Shown here in pieces: positions 26,164 to 35,507 of a stretch of 40,471 bases of DNA. Origin of the DNA: Solimicrobium sp. (GTDB taxonomy: Bacteria > Pseudomonadota > Gammaproteobacteria > Burkholderiales > Burkholderiaceae_D). Location of the stretch: assembly GCA_021155915.1 (NCBI GenBank), contig JAJNBE010000026.1, positions 1 through 40,471 of the forward strand. Reading direction: 5' to 3'. Numbering within the stretch: the stretch's first letter is position 1; each line of letters begins with the position of its first letter. The translations under genes and the position numbers were made by a program. The notes beneath the pieces were generated by a model. The model saw only the letters and a program-made list of their open reading frames with translations, made no database searches and was not told where the DNA came from.

Positions 26164-28730
26164 CTATTACTATTCCAGAGCTATCTCTTGTAGTCTTAAT
26201 TGGAGTATCAGGCTCAGGCAAATCAAGTTTCGCCAAAAAACATTTCTTAAGTACGGAAGTGATTTCTTCGGATGTATGCCGAGGTATCGTCTCGGACGAC
26301 GATAACAATCAGGCGGCGACTAAAGACGCTTTTGATATTCTTTATTTCCTCGCAGCGAAGCGTCTTGCTGCAGGGCGCCTTACTGTGATTGATGCAACGA
26401 ATGTCCAGCCAGAAGCAAGAAAACCCCTCGTCGAGCTCGCGCGAAAATACCACTGTTTACCGGTAGCAATAGTATTGGATACTCCGGAAAAAATTTGCCA
26501 TGAGCGTAACCATGCGCGTTCTGACCGAAATTTTGGCAATCACGTCATTCATAATCAGAAGCAACAATTGCAACGGTCTTTACGGAACTTAGAACGAGAG
26601 GGCTTTCGCCATGTTCATATTTTCAAAGATGTTCTTCAATTGGAAGATTTGACGGTTAGCCGACAGCCGCTGTGGAATAACAAGAAGCATGAACATGGGC
26701 CGTTTGACATTATTGGAGACGTGCATGGATGCTACGACGAACTGTTGGACTTGCTGAAGGTATTAGATTACCGGATCGAGGGAGAAGCAGGTATTCTCAA
26801 CGATGTAAAACATCCAGTGATTGCCCATCCTCAAGGTAGAAAAGCAGTTTTTGTGGGAGACCTGGTCGATCGTGGTCCAAAGACCCCCGAGGTTATTCGT
26901 CTAGTAATGAACTCGGTGGCGTCAGGGTCGGCACTTTGCGTAGCAGGAAATCATGAAGCTAAGCTAGTCAGGAAATTGCGTGGGCATGATGTAAAGCTGT
27001 CGCATGGACTCGCAGAGTCAGTACAACAACTCGAAGGTGAAACGGCTGAGTTTAGAAAATTAGCCCAAGATTTCCTTGATGGATTAGTTAGTCACTATGT
27101 GCTAGATGATGGGCGATTGGTAATTGCTCACGCCGGCTTGCGTGAAGAAATGCATGGACGTGGCTCAGGTCAGGTTCGCGCCTTTGCGATGTATGGCGAG
27201 ACCACCGGCGAGGTAGACGAATTTGGTCTTCACGTCAGATATAACTGGGCCGTGGACTATCGCGGTAAAGCAATGGTCGTCTATGGCCATACTCCGGTTC
27301 CGCATGCGGATTGGCTGAATAACACCATTTGCATCGATACTGGTTGCGTATTTGGTGGAAATTTGACGGCCTTACGGTACCCGGAACGGGAATTGGTGTC
27401 GATTCCTGCACGACGTATGTACTACGAACCGATTCGCCCCCTACAGCCGGTTGGGGTGAATCTCTTATCTGAACAGCAACAGCACGATGATGTCATTGAT
27501 ATTGAAGATGTTACCGGAAAGCGAATTATCGATACTACGTTGAGGCGTTCTATCACCATCCGAGAAGAAAACGTAACCGCTGCACTTGAGATCATGAGCC
27601 GTTTCGCGGCTAACCCGAAGTGGCTGATCTATTTGCCGCCGACTATGTCTCCTTGCGAAACACATTCGGAAGGACCCTGGCTTGAGCATCCGCAGGAAGC
27701 ATTGGCTTACTATCGAGGGCAGGGCATAAGCGAAGTCATTTGTGAAGAAAAGCATATGGGCTCTCGTACCGTGGTTATTGTTTGCAAGTCGGAAGAGGTT
27801 GTGCAAAAAAAGTTTGGCATTACGGGTGAAGGCATTGGCATCGTATACACCCGGACTGGCCGAAGATTTTTCAATGACAAGGCCACTGAGCAAGCATTTT
27901 TAAATCGTTTAAACCAGGCAATGGAGCAGTCTGGTCTCTGGCAAGAGCTGGAAACAGACTGGCTCTGTCTCGACGCCGAACTGATGCCTTGGTCAGCGAA
28001 AGCTCAGGATTTATTGCGTAATCAGTACGCCGCTGTGGGAACTGCTTCTCAACATTCACTTGCGGATGTGACCGAACTCTTGAATGAGGCCATGAGCAGG
28101 GGTGCTCAAGTCTCAAAGCTTTATGAAGAGTTTAAAGCGAGAGCCGGGCAGGCCGAGAAATATGTAAAAGCTTATCGTCACTATTGCTGGCCGGTGCATG
28201 GACTTTTTGACTTAAAACTTGCACCCTTCCATATTCTGGCCAGCAACGGAAAGACTTATTTTGAGCAAGACCATGTTTGGCATATGAACACAATCGCGAA
28301 GTTAGCAAGCGCAGATCCGAAGCTTATTATCGCCACCCCATTTAAGGTGGTAAAACTGGGTGACGAGATTAGTGAGCAAGAGGCGATTAACTGGTGGATG
28401 GAACTGACCGCTTCAGGCGGAGAGGGCATGGTGGTTAAGCCAACTTCTTTTATCGCCCATGGAAAACGAGGTTTAGTCCAGCCGGCAGTTAAATGTAGAG
28501 GAGCTGATTATCTGCGTATTATTTACGGCTTAGAATACTCTACCCCTCGCAATCTTGAACGCTTAAGGAATAGGCGGTTAACAACTAAGCGAAGCCTGGC
28601 CCTTCGCGAATTCGCTTTAGGCGTGGAAGGATTACAGCGATTTGTTGAAAAACAGCCCCTTCGTAAGGTTCATGAATGTGTATTTGGCATTCTGGCGCTA
28701 GAAAGTGAACCGGTTGACCCGCGTCTGTAG
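26160..28730 (+). CDS. pnkp: Polynucleotide kinase-phosphatase-ligase Pnkp
   Basis: The 856-residue three-domain RNA end-healing and sealing enzyme works with Hen1. The N-terminal polynucleotide 5' kinase has the P-loop GVSGSGKSSF (about residues 15-24) and DATNVQPEAR. The central metallophosphatase (2',3'-cyclic phosphate removal) has GDVHGCYDEL (about 186), GDLVDRGPKTP (about 233) and AGNHEAKL (about 261). The C-terminal adenylyltransferase/ligase has the lysine motif EEKHMGSRTVV (about residues 527-537), with GGEGMVVKP near 755 as a later nucleotidyl motif. The length matches characterised members (about 840-870). All catalytic motifs are present, so the operon looks functional. No toxin or tRNA gene lies next to it. 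Confidence 0.96.
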   Translation: MTITIPELSLVVLIGVSGSGKSSFAKKHFLSTEVISSDVCRGIVSDDDNNQAATKDAFDILYFLAAKRLAAGRLTVIDATNVQPEARKPLVELARKYHCLPVAIVLDTPEKICHERNHARSDRNFGNHVIHNQKQQLQRSLRNLEREGFRHVHIFKDVLQLEDLTVSRQPLWNNKKHEHGPFDIIGDVHGCYDELLDLLKVLDYRIEGEAGILNDVKHPVIAHPQGRKAVFVGDLVDRGPKTPEVIRLVMNSVASGSALCVAGNHEAKLVRKLRGHDVKLSHGLAESVQQLEGETAEFRKLAQDFLDGLVSHYVLDDGRLVIAHAGLREEMHGRGSGQVRAFAMYGETTGEVDEFGLHVRYNWAVDYRGKAMVVYGHTPVPHADWLNNTICIDTGCVFGGNLTALRYPERELVSIPARRMYYEPIRPLQPVGVNLLSEQQQHDDVIDIEDVTGKRIIDTTLRRSITIREENVTAALEIMSRFAANPKWLIYLPPTMSPCETHSEGPWLEHPQEALAYYRGQGISEVICEEKHMGSRTVVIVCKSEEVVQKKFGITGEGIGIVYTRTGRRFFNDKATEQAFLNRLNQAMEQSGLWQELETDWLCLDAELMPWSAKAQDLLRNQYAAVGTASQHSLADVTELLNEAMSRGAQVSKLYEEFKARAGQAEKYVKAYRHYCWPVHGLFDLKLAPFHILASNGKTYFEQDHVWHMNTIAKLASADPKLIIATPFKVVKLGDEISEQEAINWWMELTASGGEGMVVKPTSFIAHGKRGLVQPAVKCRGADYLRIIYGLEYSTPRNLERLRNRRLTTKRSLALREFALGVEGLQRFVEKQPLRKVHECVFGILALESEPVDPRL

Positions 28731-28880
28731 TAGGGCCGTGGCTGGAAAATCTTGGCTTATTCTTTCGGGAGACGGTAGATATTTTAACCCCCAGGCAAAG
28801 CTCTTTCGAGATTGAACACGGTTACTCCACTAAGGTAAAATGCTGAATTTTTCCTTATTAACCGATTAAGAACGCCCCTT

Positions 28881-29990
28881 ATGCCAAGACCGATTAAAGC
28901 CACGATACATCTATCGGCATTAAAAAATAATTATCTCATTGCACGCAAATACGGCGGGGTGGCAAAAATTTGGGCGGTGGTGAAAGCAAACGCTTATGGT
29001 CATGGTTTGGATTTTGCTGTATTGGCTTTTGGCGATGCTGACGGTTTAGCTCTAGTAGAAGTAGATAACGCAATCAAATTACGCCGTATGGGTTGGAAAA
29101 AACCTATCCTATTATTAGAAGGTTTTTTTCATGCGAGCGATTTACCTTTAGCACAGGAGCACAACATTGACGTTGCGGTGCACTGTGTTAAGCAAATCGA
29201 ATTACTGGAACAAATAGTACAGGCAAACTCTGCTGATGCCGGTGTAATCAATGTGCATATTAAAGTCAACGGTGGAATGAATCGATTAGGCTTTAAACCA
29301 GAGGACGTTACTGCGGTATTCCAACGTTTAAGCGCCATAAAAAATGTGCATGTTGTTGATTTAATGATGCATTTCGCTAATGCTGATGACGAATTCAATC
29401 CACGGTTGCCGGTAGCAGAACAATTGCGCCGGTTCAACATAGCAAAGGCAGGAATAGGGGATGATAATTTAGACACTAGTTTGTCTAATTCCGCCGCTAA
29501 CTTACTGAATCCATCAATAAAAAATAGCTGGATTCGCGTTGGCGTGATGTTATATGGCGGTAGCCCAAATGGTAATTCTATCGATGCTTTTGGTTTGTTG
29601 CCAGCGATGACATTAAATAGTGAACTGATTGCCATTCAAGAAATTCAAATGGGGGATGTCGTGGGTTATGGAAGCCGTTTTGTAGCAAAAAAGGCAATGC
29701 GTATTGGCGTAGTAGCCTGTGGTTACGCAGACGGTTATCCTCGTCATGCGGTGGATGGCACTCCCATTTTGGTCAATGGAGTTCGAACGATTTTGGTGGG
29801 CCGAGTTTCGATGGATTTAATCACTGTGGACGTGACGGATATAGCGGATGCAACAGTGGGATCGCCGGTAACATTATGGGGCAGAGGTTTACCCATCGAT
29901 GATGTCGCACAAGCTGCGGAAACAATAGGCTATGAATTAATGTGTGCCGTGGGTAACCGGGTTCAGCTAGTTGCAGATAGTGCAGATTAA
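28881..29990 (+). CDS. alr: Alanine racemase
   Basis: The 369-residue PLP enzyme interconverts L- and D-alanine for peptidoglycan. The PLP-binding motif is AVVKANAYGHG (Lys35). The second catalytic residue is the tyrosine in VVGYGSRFV (Tyr263), 228 residues later, as in characterised enzymes. Further motifs are GGMNRLGF (substrate region) and VGRVSMDLITVDVTD, near the C-terminus, contributing to the active site across the dimer. The length is normal. The ATG at 28881 follows CCCCTT, without a strong ribosome binding site. radA starts 15 bases after its stop, so the two are probably cotranscribed; alr-radA adjacency is seen in other gammaproteobacteria. Confidence 0.96.
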   Translation: MPRPIKATIHLSALKNNYLIARKYGGVAKIWAVVKANAYGHGLDFAVLAFGDADGLALVEVDNAIKLRRMGWKKPILLLEGFFHASDLPLAQEHNIDVAVHCVKQIELLEQIVQANSADAGVINVHIKVNGGMNRLGFKPEDVTAVFQRLSAIKNVHVVDLMMHFANADDEFNPRLPVAEQLRRFNIAKAGIGDDNLDTSLSNSAANLLNPSIKNSWIRVGVMLYGGSPNGNSIDAFGLLPAMTLNSELIAIQEIQMGDVVGYGSRFVAKKAMRIGVVACGYADGYPRHAVDGTPILVNGVRTILVGRVSMDLITVDVTDIADATVGSPVTLWGRGLPIDDVAQAAETIGYELMCAVGNRVQLVADSAD

Positions 29991-30005
29991 TTGTCAAAAA
30001 ACGCT

Positions 30006-31379
30006 ATGGCAAAAATTAAATCAAATTACAGTTGCACCGAATGCGGCGGCGTTGCTAATAAATGGGCGGGCCAGTGTCCTGCGTGTGGTCAATGGAATTC
30101 CTTAGTGGAATGTGTGGTCGATGCCGGGACCAACCGTTATTCTCAAACGCCACAAAGCTTAGCGCAAACAGCACCAGTGCTGCAGCTATCAGAAATTGAC
30201 GCCTTGGAAGTACCGCGTTTTACTACGGGAATTGAAGAGTTCGATCGCGTATTAGGCGGAGGCCTAGTTTGTGGTGGCGTAGTCCTGATCGGTGGAGATC
30301 CGGGAATCGGAAAATCCACTCTGTTGTTGCAAGCATTAGCAGCAATGGCAATGCAAAAACGCGTTTTGTATGTGAGTGGAGAAGAATCCGGTGCGCAGAT
30401 TGCTTTACGATCTAAACGGTTAGGCGTAGAAAATTCTGCACTTAAACTGCAAGCTGAAATTCAGTTAGAAAAGATTCTGTCCACGTTGGTTCAACACAAA
30501 CCACAAGTGGTTGTGATTGATTCGATTCAAACGATGTACTCCGATGCGCTTAGTTCTGCACCAGGTTCAGTTGCGCAAGTGCGCGAGTGTGCTGCCCAAT
30601 TAACTCGTGCGGCCAAACTTTCCAATATCACCATCATTATGGTCGGTCATGTTACCAAAGAAGGTGCGTTGGCAGGACCGCGCGTTTTGGAACATATCGT
30701 TGATACGGTCTTATATTTTGAAGGTGACACGCATTCCAGTTTTCGTTTGGTGCGTGCTATTAAAAATCGCTTTGGTGCGGTCAATGAACTCGGCGTGTTT
30801 GCGATGACAGAACGCGGATTGAAAGGGGTGTCAAATCCCTCTGCATTATTTTTGTCGCAGCATGATACACCCGTACCGGGTGCATGCGTGATGGTAACCC
30901 AAGAAGGGTCACGTCCTTTACTCGTGGAAATTCAAGCTTTGGTGGATACCTCGCATGCGCCAAACGCACGTAGATTATCAGTGGGTTTGGAGCAAAACCG
31001 ATTAGCAATGTTATTAGCCGTTTTGCACCGCCACGCGGGGATTGCCGCATTCGATCAGGATGTGTTCATTAATGCAGTCGGCGGAGTAAAAATTGTTGAG
31101 CCGGCGGCGGATTTAGCGGTCCTCATGGCGATTCATTCTTCGATGCGCAACCGCCCGTTACCTCGAGGTTTAGTCGTGTTCGGCGAAGTCGGCCTAGCCG
31201 GAGAAATTCGCCCGGCGCCCCGTGGACAGGAACGGCTGCGAGAAGCAGCGAAGTTAGGTTTTTCGGTTGCGTTAATTCCCAAAGCCAATGCCCCAAAACA
31301 ACCGATAGAGGGTTTGCAGATTGTTGCAGTTGACCGGATTGATCAGGCTCTCAGCAAATTACGTGAGATTGAGAATTAA
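30006..31379 (+). CDS. radA: DNA repair protein RadA
   Basis: The 457-residue protein is RadA (Sms), a RecA-like ATPase that promotes branch migration of recombination intermediates. The N-terminal zinc finger has CTECGG and CPACGQW. The RecA core has Walker A GGDPGIGKSTLLLQ (about residues 96-109), VVVIDSIQTMYSD (Walker B) and the RadA-specific IKNRFGAVNELGVF (about residues 252-265). The C-terminal Lon-like domain includes NAVGGVKIVEPAADLAVLMA and GEVGLAGEIRP. The start at 30006 (MAKIK) follows the family pattern; a TTG at 29991 would add five residues. Neither has a good ribosome binding site, so coupling to alr is likely. Confidence 0.97.
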   Translation: MAKIKSNYSCTECGGVANKWAGQCPACGQWNSLVECVVDAGTNRYSQTPQSLAQTAPVLQLSEIDALEVPRFTTGIEEFDRVLGGGLVCGGVVLIGGDPGIGKSTLLLQALAAMAMQKRVLYVSGEESGAQIALRSKRLGVENSALKLQAEIQLEKILSTLVQHKPQVVVIDSIQTMYSDALSSAPGSVAQVRECAAQLTRAAKLSNITIIMVGHVTKEGALAGPRVLEHIVDTVLYFEGDTHSSFRLVRAIKNRFGAVNELGVFAMTERGLKGVSNPSALFLSQHDTPVPGACVMVTQEGSRPLLVEIQALVDTSHAPNARRLSVGLEQNRLAMLLAVLHRHAGIAAFDQDVFINAVGGVKIVEPAADLAVLMAIHSSMRNRPLPRGLVVFGEVGLAGEIRPAPRGQERLREAAKLGFSVALIPKANAPKQPIEGLQIVAVDRIDQALSKLREIEN

Positions 31380-31563
31380 TGGTGGGTTGCACCTCTTCCC
31401 AGCTTATGGAGAGATGCTAAATAATGCAATTTTAAGGATACGATAACACCTGTGCAATTTGAGTTGATTACCCTAAAAAATTGAGATAAAAAAATTACCA
31501 TGCATGGTGTATTCCATTAATGACAAGGTTGAATGTTGAGATGCAGGAAAAGCAAAATTGAAA

Positions 31564-33546
31564 ATGCGGAGCTGGATGCATGGGGCTAATACCAGATCGG
31601 CTTCATTCATAGTGACGAGTTCTTTGTACGTTATTTGTGCAAGTTCTTTTGCTGAGGAAGTGGGTTCAACAACAGAGAGGAATACTTCCCCCTCGGTCGT
31701 CATCATCGGTTCGCGTATTTTAGGTACGGCGAATTCGGCGCCCACGAATCTTTCAGTTATTACCGCGACTGAAATTCGTGATGCTGGAATTAATACTGTT
31801 AACGAAGCAATTCGTAAATTAGCTGGCGTATATGGACGAAAAAATCCAAGTGGTACCGCAGATTTTGATTTAGATTTAAGTAGCTTTGGTGCGAACAGTG
31901 CAAACAATTTGGTAGTTTTGATGGATGGCGTGCGCTTGTCAGAGAATGAACATAGTGTGGCATTGCTCTCGTCGATTCCGATCGATTCGGTGGCCCGCAT
32001 TGAAATCGTCCCTTCTGGGAGCAGTGTCTTATATGGTGATGGCGCTACAGGTGGCGTGATCCATATTTTTACTAAACAATCTGGTCCAACGCGGCTAACT
32101 GCATCGCTTGTCGGGGAATTCGGTCAATTTGCTGACCGCTTGGGCAGTATTTCGGTAACGCGGGGTTGGGAGCGACTAAATCTGAATTTAAATTTTAGCG
32201 ATCAACATTCCGATAACTATCGAGCTAACAATGCAGTGCGCCAGCAGAATGCCAGTGGTACATTGACCTGGTATTTTGATACAGGTCATGCTGGGTTACG
32301 CGGTGACCATGTACGTCAGCATTTGGGATTTCCGGGCGCGCTTGCGAGCGCAACGCAGTTTGAACAAGATCCTCAGCAAACGCAAACTCCTTTTGACAAC
32401 GGTTCTCTTTCAATGGATCGTTTGTCACTATTTATGGAGCAGCAATACGGCAGCTGGCAATTGGCAGCGAATTTATCGATGCGTGATCGAACCGCGACAT
32501 CGAATTTTGTATCCATGCAATCCAAGGCGACATATAGCGGAAGAAAAATGGAATTTACCCCGCACATACGCTATAAAAGCGACTTGGATGGTAGACGTAA
32601 CGAGTTAATAATTGGCTTTGATTTGACGAAGTGGTCTCGTGATACGACCAGTAACTATTCACTTGATAGCGCGACCCAAAAATCGAGTGGAATATATTTT
32701 CGTGATTCTCTGTACAGCGATGAAGCAAGCGTAGCTTTTGGTGTACGCCGTGAAGTGTTTAATAAAACTTCCGCTGATCCATTCCCGGGCTCGGTTACTA
32801 ACTACAACGCCATCCAGGCTCTGAATGCCTGGGAGGTAGAAGGTAGTTATGGGTTTACTCGAGCAAATAAGCTATTTACTAAAGTCGGACAAAGTTATCG
32901 CGTAGCTAATGTGGATGACAATGCCTTTACTGCTCTACCAAACATCCCCTTGCTCCCACAACTTTCTCATGATGTAGAAATAGGTAGTCAGTTGGGTGAC
33001 GCACACCAACAGTTTACCCTACGCTTTTTTAGACATCGTCTCACCAATGAGATTCACTATGACCCCACCGTTAATAACGGATTCGGTGCTAATTCAAATT
33101 TAGCCCCAACTCAACGGCAAGGTGTCGCAATGGATATTAAATATCGTTTGTCCGCCAAGTTTAAATTTTCCGCACATGCTGAGCGGGTGAGTGCGATATT
33201 TACCGCTGGCGAAAATAAGGGCAGAGAGCTGGTATTGGTACCAAAAAATAGGATTTCCGCACAGTTAAATTGGTTACCAGGCCCTGCTCAAAAGGCATAT
33301 ATTGTTGCGCAGTGGGTAAGTACTCAGCGTTACGGAGGAGATTTTACCAATACATGTTCAACCCTGATCCCATCCCACGTCACTTTAGATGCACGCTATT
33401 CCCGAATAATGGGTGATGTGAAATTTGCCATAGCCGCTTCAAATTTGATGAATAAATCGTATTTTACCAATGCGTTTGGCTGTAGATCGAGCATTTACCC
33501 TGATGATGGGAGACAATTGAAAGTTTCATTCCGGTATGGTTTTTGA
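31564..33546 (+). CDS. TonB-dependent receptor, BtuB-like
   Basis: The outer-membrane receptor of about 660 residues has an N-terminal signal peptide ending near CASSFAEE. The plug domain (about residues 35-160) has PTNLSVITATEIRDAGI, NLVVLMDGVRLSEN and VARIEIVPSGSSVLYGDGAT followed by GGVIHIF. The 22-strand barrel ends in VSFRYGF with a terminal phenylalanine. Placed 66 bases before a FecCD permease, an ATPase and a BtuF-like binding protein, it is the likely outer-membrane gate for cobalamin or a related corrinoid. The sequence alone would also allow a siderophore or heme. Two starts are possible: ATG 31564, or TTG 31558, which is better spaced (9 bases) from AGGA at 31545. No cobalamin riboswitch is visible upstream. 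Confidence 0.82.
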   Translation: MRSWMHGANTRSASFIVTSSLYVICASSFAEEVGSTTERNTSPSVVIIGSRILGTANSAPTNLSVITATEIRDAGINTVNEAIRKLAGVYGRKNPSGTADFDLDLSSFGANSANNLVVLMDGVRLSENEHSVALLSSIPIDSVARIEIVPSGSSVLYGDGATGGVIHIFTKQSGPTRLTASLVGEFGQFADRLGSISVTRGWERLNLNLNFSDQHSDNYRANNAVRQQNASGTLTWYFDTGHAGLRGDHVRQHLGFPGALASATQFEQDPQQTQTPFDNGSLSMDRLSLFMEQQYGSWQLAANLSMRDRTATSNFVSMQSKATYSGRKMEFTPHIRYKSDLDGRRNELIIGFDLTKWSRDTTSNYSLDSATQKSSGIYFRDSLYSDEASVAFGVRREVFNKTSADPFPGSVTNYNAIQALNAWEVEGSYGFTRANKLFTKVGQSYRVANVDDNAFTALPNIPLLPQLSHDVEIGSQLGDAHQQFTLRFFRHRLTNEIHYDPTVNNGFGANSNLAPTQRQGVAMDIKYRLSAKFKFSAHAERVSAIFTAGENKGRELVLVPKNRISAQLNWLPGPAQKAYIVAQWVSTQRYGGDFTNTCSTLIPSHVTLDARYSRIMGDVKFAIAASNLMNKSYFTNAFGCRSSIYPDDGRQLKVSFRYGF

Positions 33547-33612
33547 CAAATCAATCGTTTCTTACCTTCGTGAGGCGATTCAAATTCCTTAATAAGTAAA
33601 AAATCATAAAAA

Positions 33613-34671
33613 ATGTCAACCAATCAGAACTCAAATAACGTGCAATTCAGCTCTCATCTTTACGCTTACCGGGCAAAAATTATTTTAGTGTCATTATCCC
33701 TAACGTCATTAGTGTCTTTTGTAGTTGCTTGCAGCATTGGTTCGGTATCCTTATCTTTCCCTGAATTGTTGCATGCTGTCTTAGAGTTAGCGGGAGGAGG
33801 CTCTCCGGGGGGGGTAAATACTGTTTTGCTGGAATTAAGATTGTACAGAGCCTTATCGGCATTTGTGACCGGAGCGGCGTTAGCGCTGTCCGGCGTCTTA
33901 ATGCAGGCATTGTTACGTAATCCATTAGCAGACCCTTATGTATTGGGCGTGTCGGGCGGGGCTGCAATAGGAGCTTTAAGCGCCATGTTGGTTAATGCAG
34001 CAGTTTGGATAATTAATTTAGCGGCTTTTGGCGGTGCCATTGGAGTGACCGGTCTATTATTTTTTCTGGCTTACCGCGATTTCATAGTTGCCGGTTGTAA
34101 TGAGGGTAGGGCGCCGACCTTGCTACTATCTGGAGTGATTATTGGCTCAGGTTGTATGGCGCTGATCACGTTGATCCTCTCAGTTACTCCAGATAGTCAA
34201 TTGCGCAGCATGGTATTTTGGCTGATGGGCGATTTGTCCGATTCTGGTGTAAGTTATTTCCCATGGATTGTTTTAGTTGGCGTCCTAATAGTAGTGTGCA
34301 TAAAAGCGCGTTCTATTAATATAGCTGCACTGTATTCCGATAACGCCAGTACGCTCGGAATTTCAGTAGGACGATTGCGAAAAATCCTCTTTATCTTTGC
34401 TGCTTTATTGACAGCAAGTGCAGTGAGTAACGCGGGTAGCATTGGATTTGTTGGCCTGATCATGCCACATGCATGTCGTCTTGCCTGGGGCTCGGATCAT
34501 CGCTTGTTGCTTCCAGCTTCCTGTCTGGCCGGCGGAAGTTTTTTAATGTTGGCAGATACCATGGCCCGCACTGTCCTCTCACCACAACAATTACCAGTTG
34601 GCGTGATTACTGCATTGATCGGTGTGCCGCTATTTCTTCTTCAATTACATCGGCATCGTTCTCATGAATAA
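33613..34671 (+). CDS. btuC: FecCD-family ABC permease, BtuC-like
   Basis: The 352-residue inner-membrane permease has about ten membrane segments. Family signatures are LRLYRALSAFVTGAALALSG (about residues 75-95; R-L-x-R-x-x-x-A-x-x-x-G-x-x-L-x-x-S-G), NPLADPYVLGVSGGAAIGA (about residues 103-121), and GSIGFVGLIMPHACRLAWG (about residues 276-294), the cytoplasmic coupling region. It works as a dimer with the ATPase encoded next, with which it overlaps by 8 bases. Assignment to cobalamin (BtuC) and not to a siderophore rests on the BtuF-like binding protein two genes downstream. There is no good ribosome binding site before the ATG. Confidence 0.86.
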   Translation: MSTNQNSNNVQFSSHLYAYRAKIILVSLSLTSLVSFVVACSIGSVSLSFPELLHAVLELAGGGSPGGVNTVLLELRLYRALSAFVTGAALALSGVLMQALLRNPLADPYVLGVSGGAAIGALSAMLVNAAVWIINLAAFGGAIGVTGLLFFLAYRDFIVAGCNEGRAPTLLLSGVIIGSGCMALITLILSVTPDSQLRSMVFWLMGDLSDSGVSYFPWIVLVGVLIVVCIKARSINIAALYSDNASTLGISVGRLRKILFIFAALLTASAVSNAGSIGFVGLIMPHACRLAWGSDHRLLLPASCLAGGSFLMLADTMARTVLSPQQLPVGVITALIGVPLFLLQLHRHRSHE

Positions 34672-35470
34672 CAACCCGACTAATGTGTCATTAACTAAGC
34701 TGCCCGCGCTATTGAATACCAGCAATTTAACGATAACGGTCGGATGCCGCAAACTTATAACCAACCTGAACTGGCAAGTTAATCCTGGTGAGTGCTGGTG
34801 TGTAATTGGCCGTAATGGAGCCGGCAAGACAACGTTGTTGCGCGGTTTAGCCGGCTTAACAAGCACAGACTCCGGCAAAATTCTTATGAATAATAAGTCG
34901 CTAAATAGTTATTCGTTGACGGAGCTGGCAAGAATACGTTCTTATTTGCCCCAAAATCAACATGATGTTTTTGCATATCGAGTTCTAGAAACTGTGCTCG
35001 GAGCGCGCCATCCCTATAACGATGGCCATTATTGGGAATCACCGGATGATTTAGCATTAGCGCACGCGGCGCTGTCGGAATTAGACGTAGCCGATTTAGC
35101 AAACCGTGACGTGCGTAATCTTTCCGGCGGTGAGCGCCAACGCGTTGCAATTGCTGCATTATTGGCACAAGATGCTCAGCTCATGATGTTGGATGAACCG
35201 ACCAGTTCATTAGATTTAGCCCATCAAATTAGTGTGATACATTTGTTTTCACAGCGATGTAAAACTAAAAATAAAGCGATCTTAATGGTGAGTCACGACC
35301 TGAATTTAGCGCAAAAAATTGCAACACATGCTTTGCTATTAATGGGGGACGGACATTGGCAAGCCGGCTTGGTTTCAGAGACTATGACCGCGGCCGCTTT
35401 AAGCGATTGTCTTGGACATCCCATTGAAATCATCTGGCACAATAATCAACGCGTGTTCTTGCCCTTTTGA
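34664..35470 (+). CDS. btuD: ABC transporter ATPase, BtuD-like
   Basis: The 268-residue ATPase has Walker A GRNGAGKTTLLRGLAG (about residues 48-63), the Q-loop in LPQNQHD, the signature LSGGERQRVAIA (about residues 150-161), Walker B LMMLDEPTSSLDL and the switch histidine in MVSHDLN. It powers the permease encoded just upstream. The ATG at 34664 overlaps the end of btuC by 8 bases and begins MNNNPTNV; a start at 34622 inside btuC is less likely. The length is typical for FecE/BtuD proteins. Confidence 0.88.
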   Translation: MNNNPTNVSLTKLPALLNTSNLTITVGCRKLITNLNWQVNPGECWCVIGRNGAGKTTLLRGLAGLTSTDSGKILMNNKSLNSYSLTELARIRSYLPQNQHDVFAYRVLETVLGARHPYNDGHYWESPDDLALAHAALSELDVADLANRDVRNLSGGERQRVAIAALLAQDAQLMMLDEPTSSLDLAHQISVIHLFSQRCKTKNKAILMVSHDLNLAQKIATHALLLMGDGHWQAGLVSETMTAAALSDCLGHPIEIIWHNNQRVFLPF

Positions 35471-35507
35471 TTAACTAAGTTTCTTTTATCTGAGTTTGCT
35501 CATCAAA

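Noticed and set aside
31380..31563. Possible cobalamin riboswitch before the TonB receptor
   Set aside because: The conserved B12-box pattern is not visible by eye; only a short ACCATGCATGGT palindrome is present.
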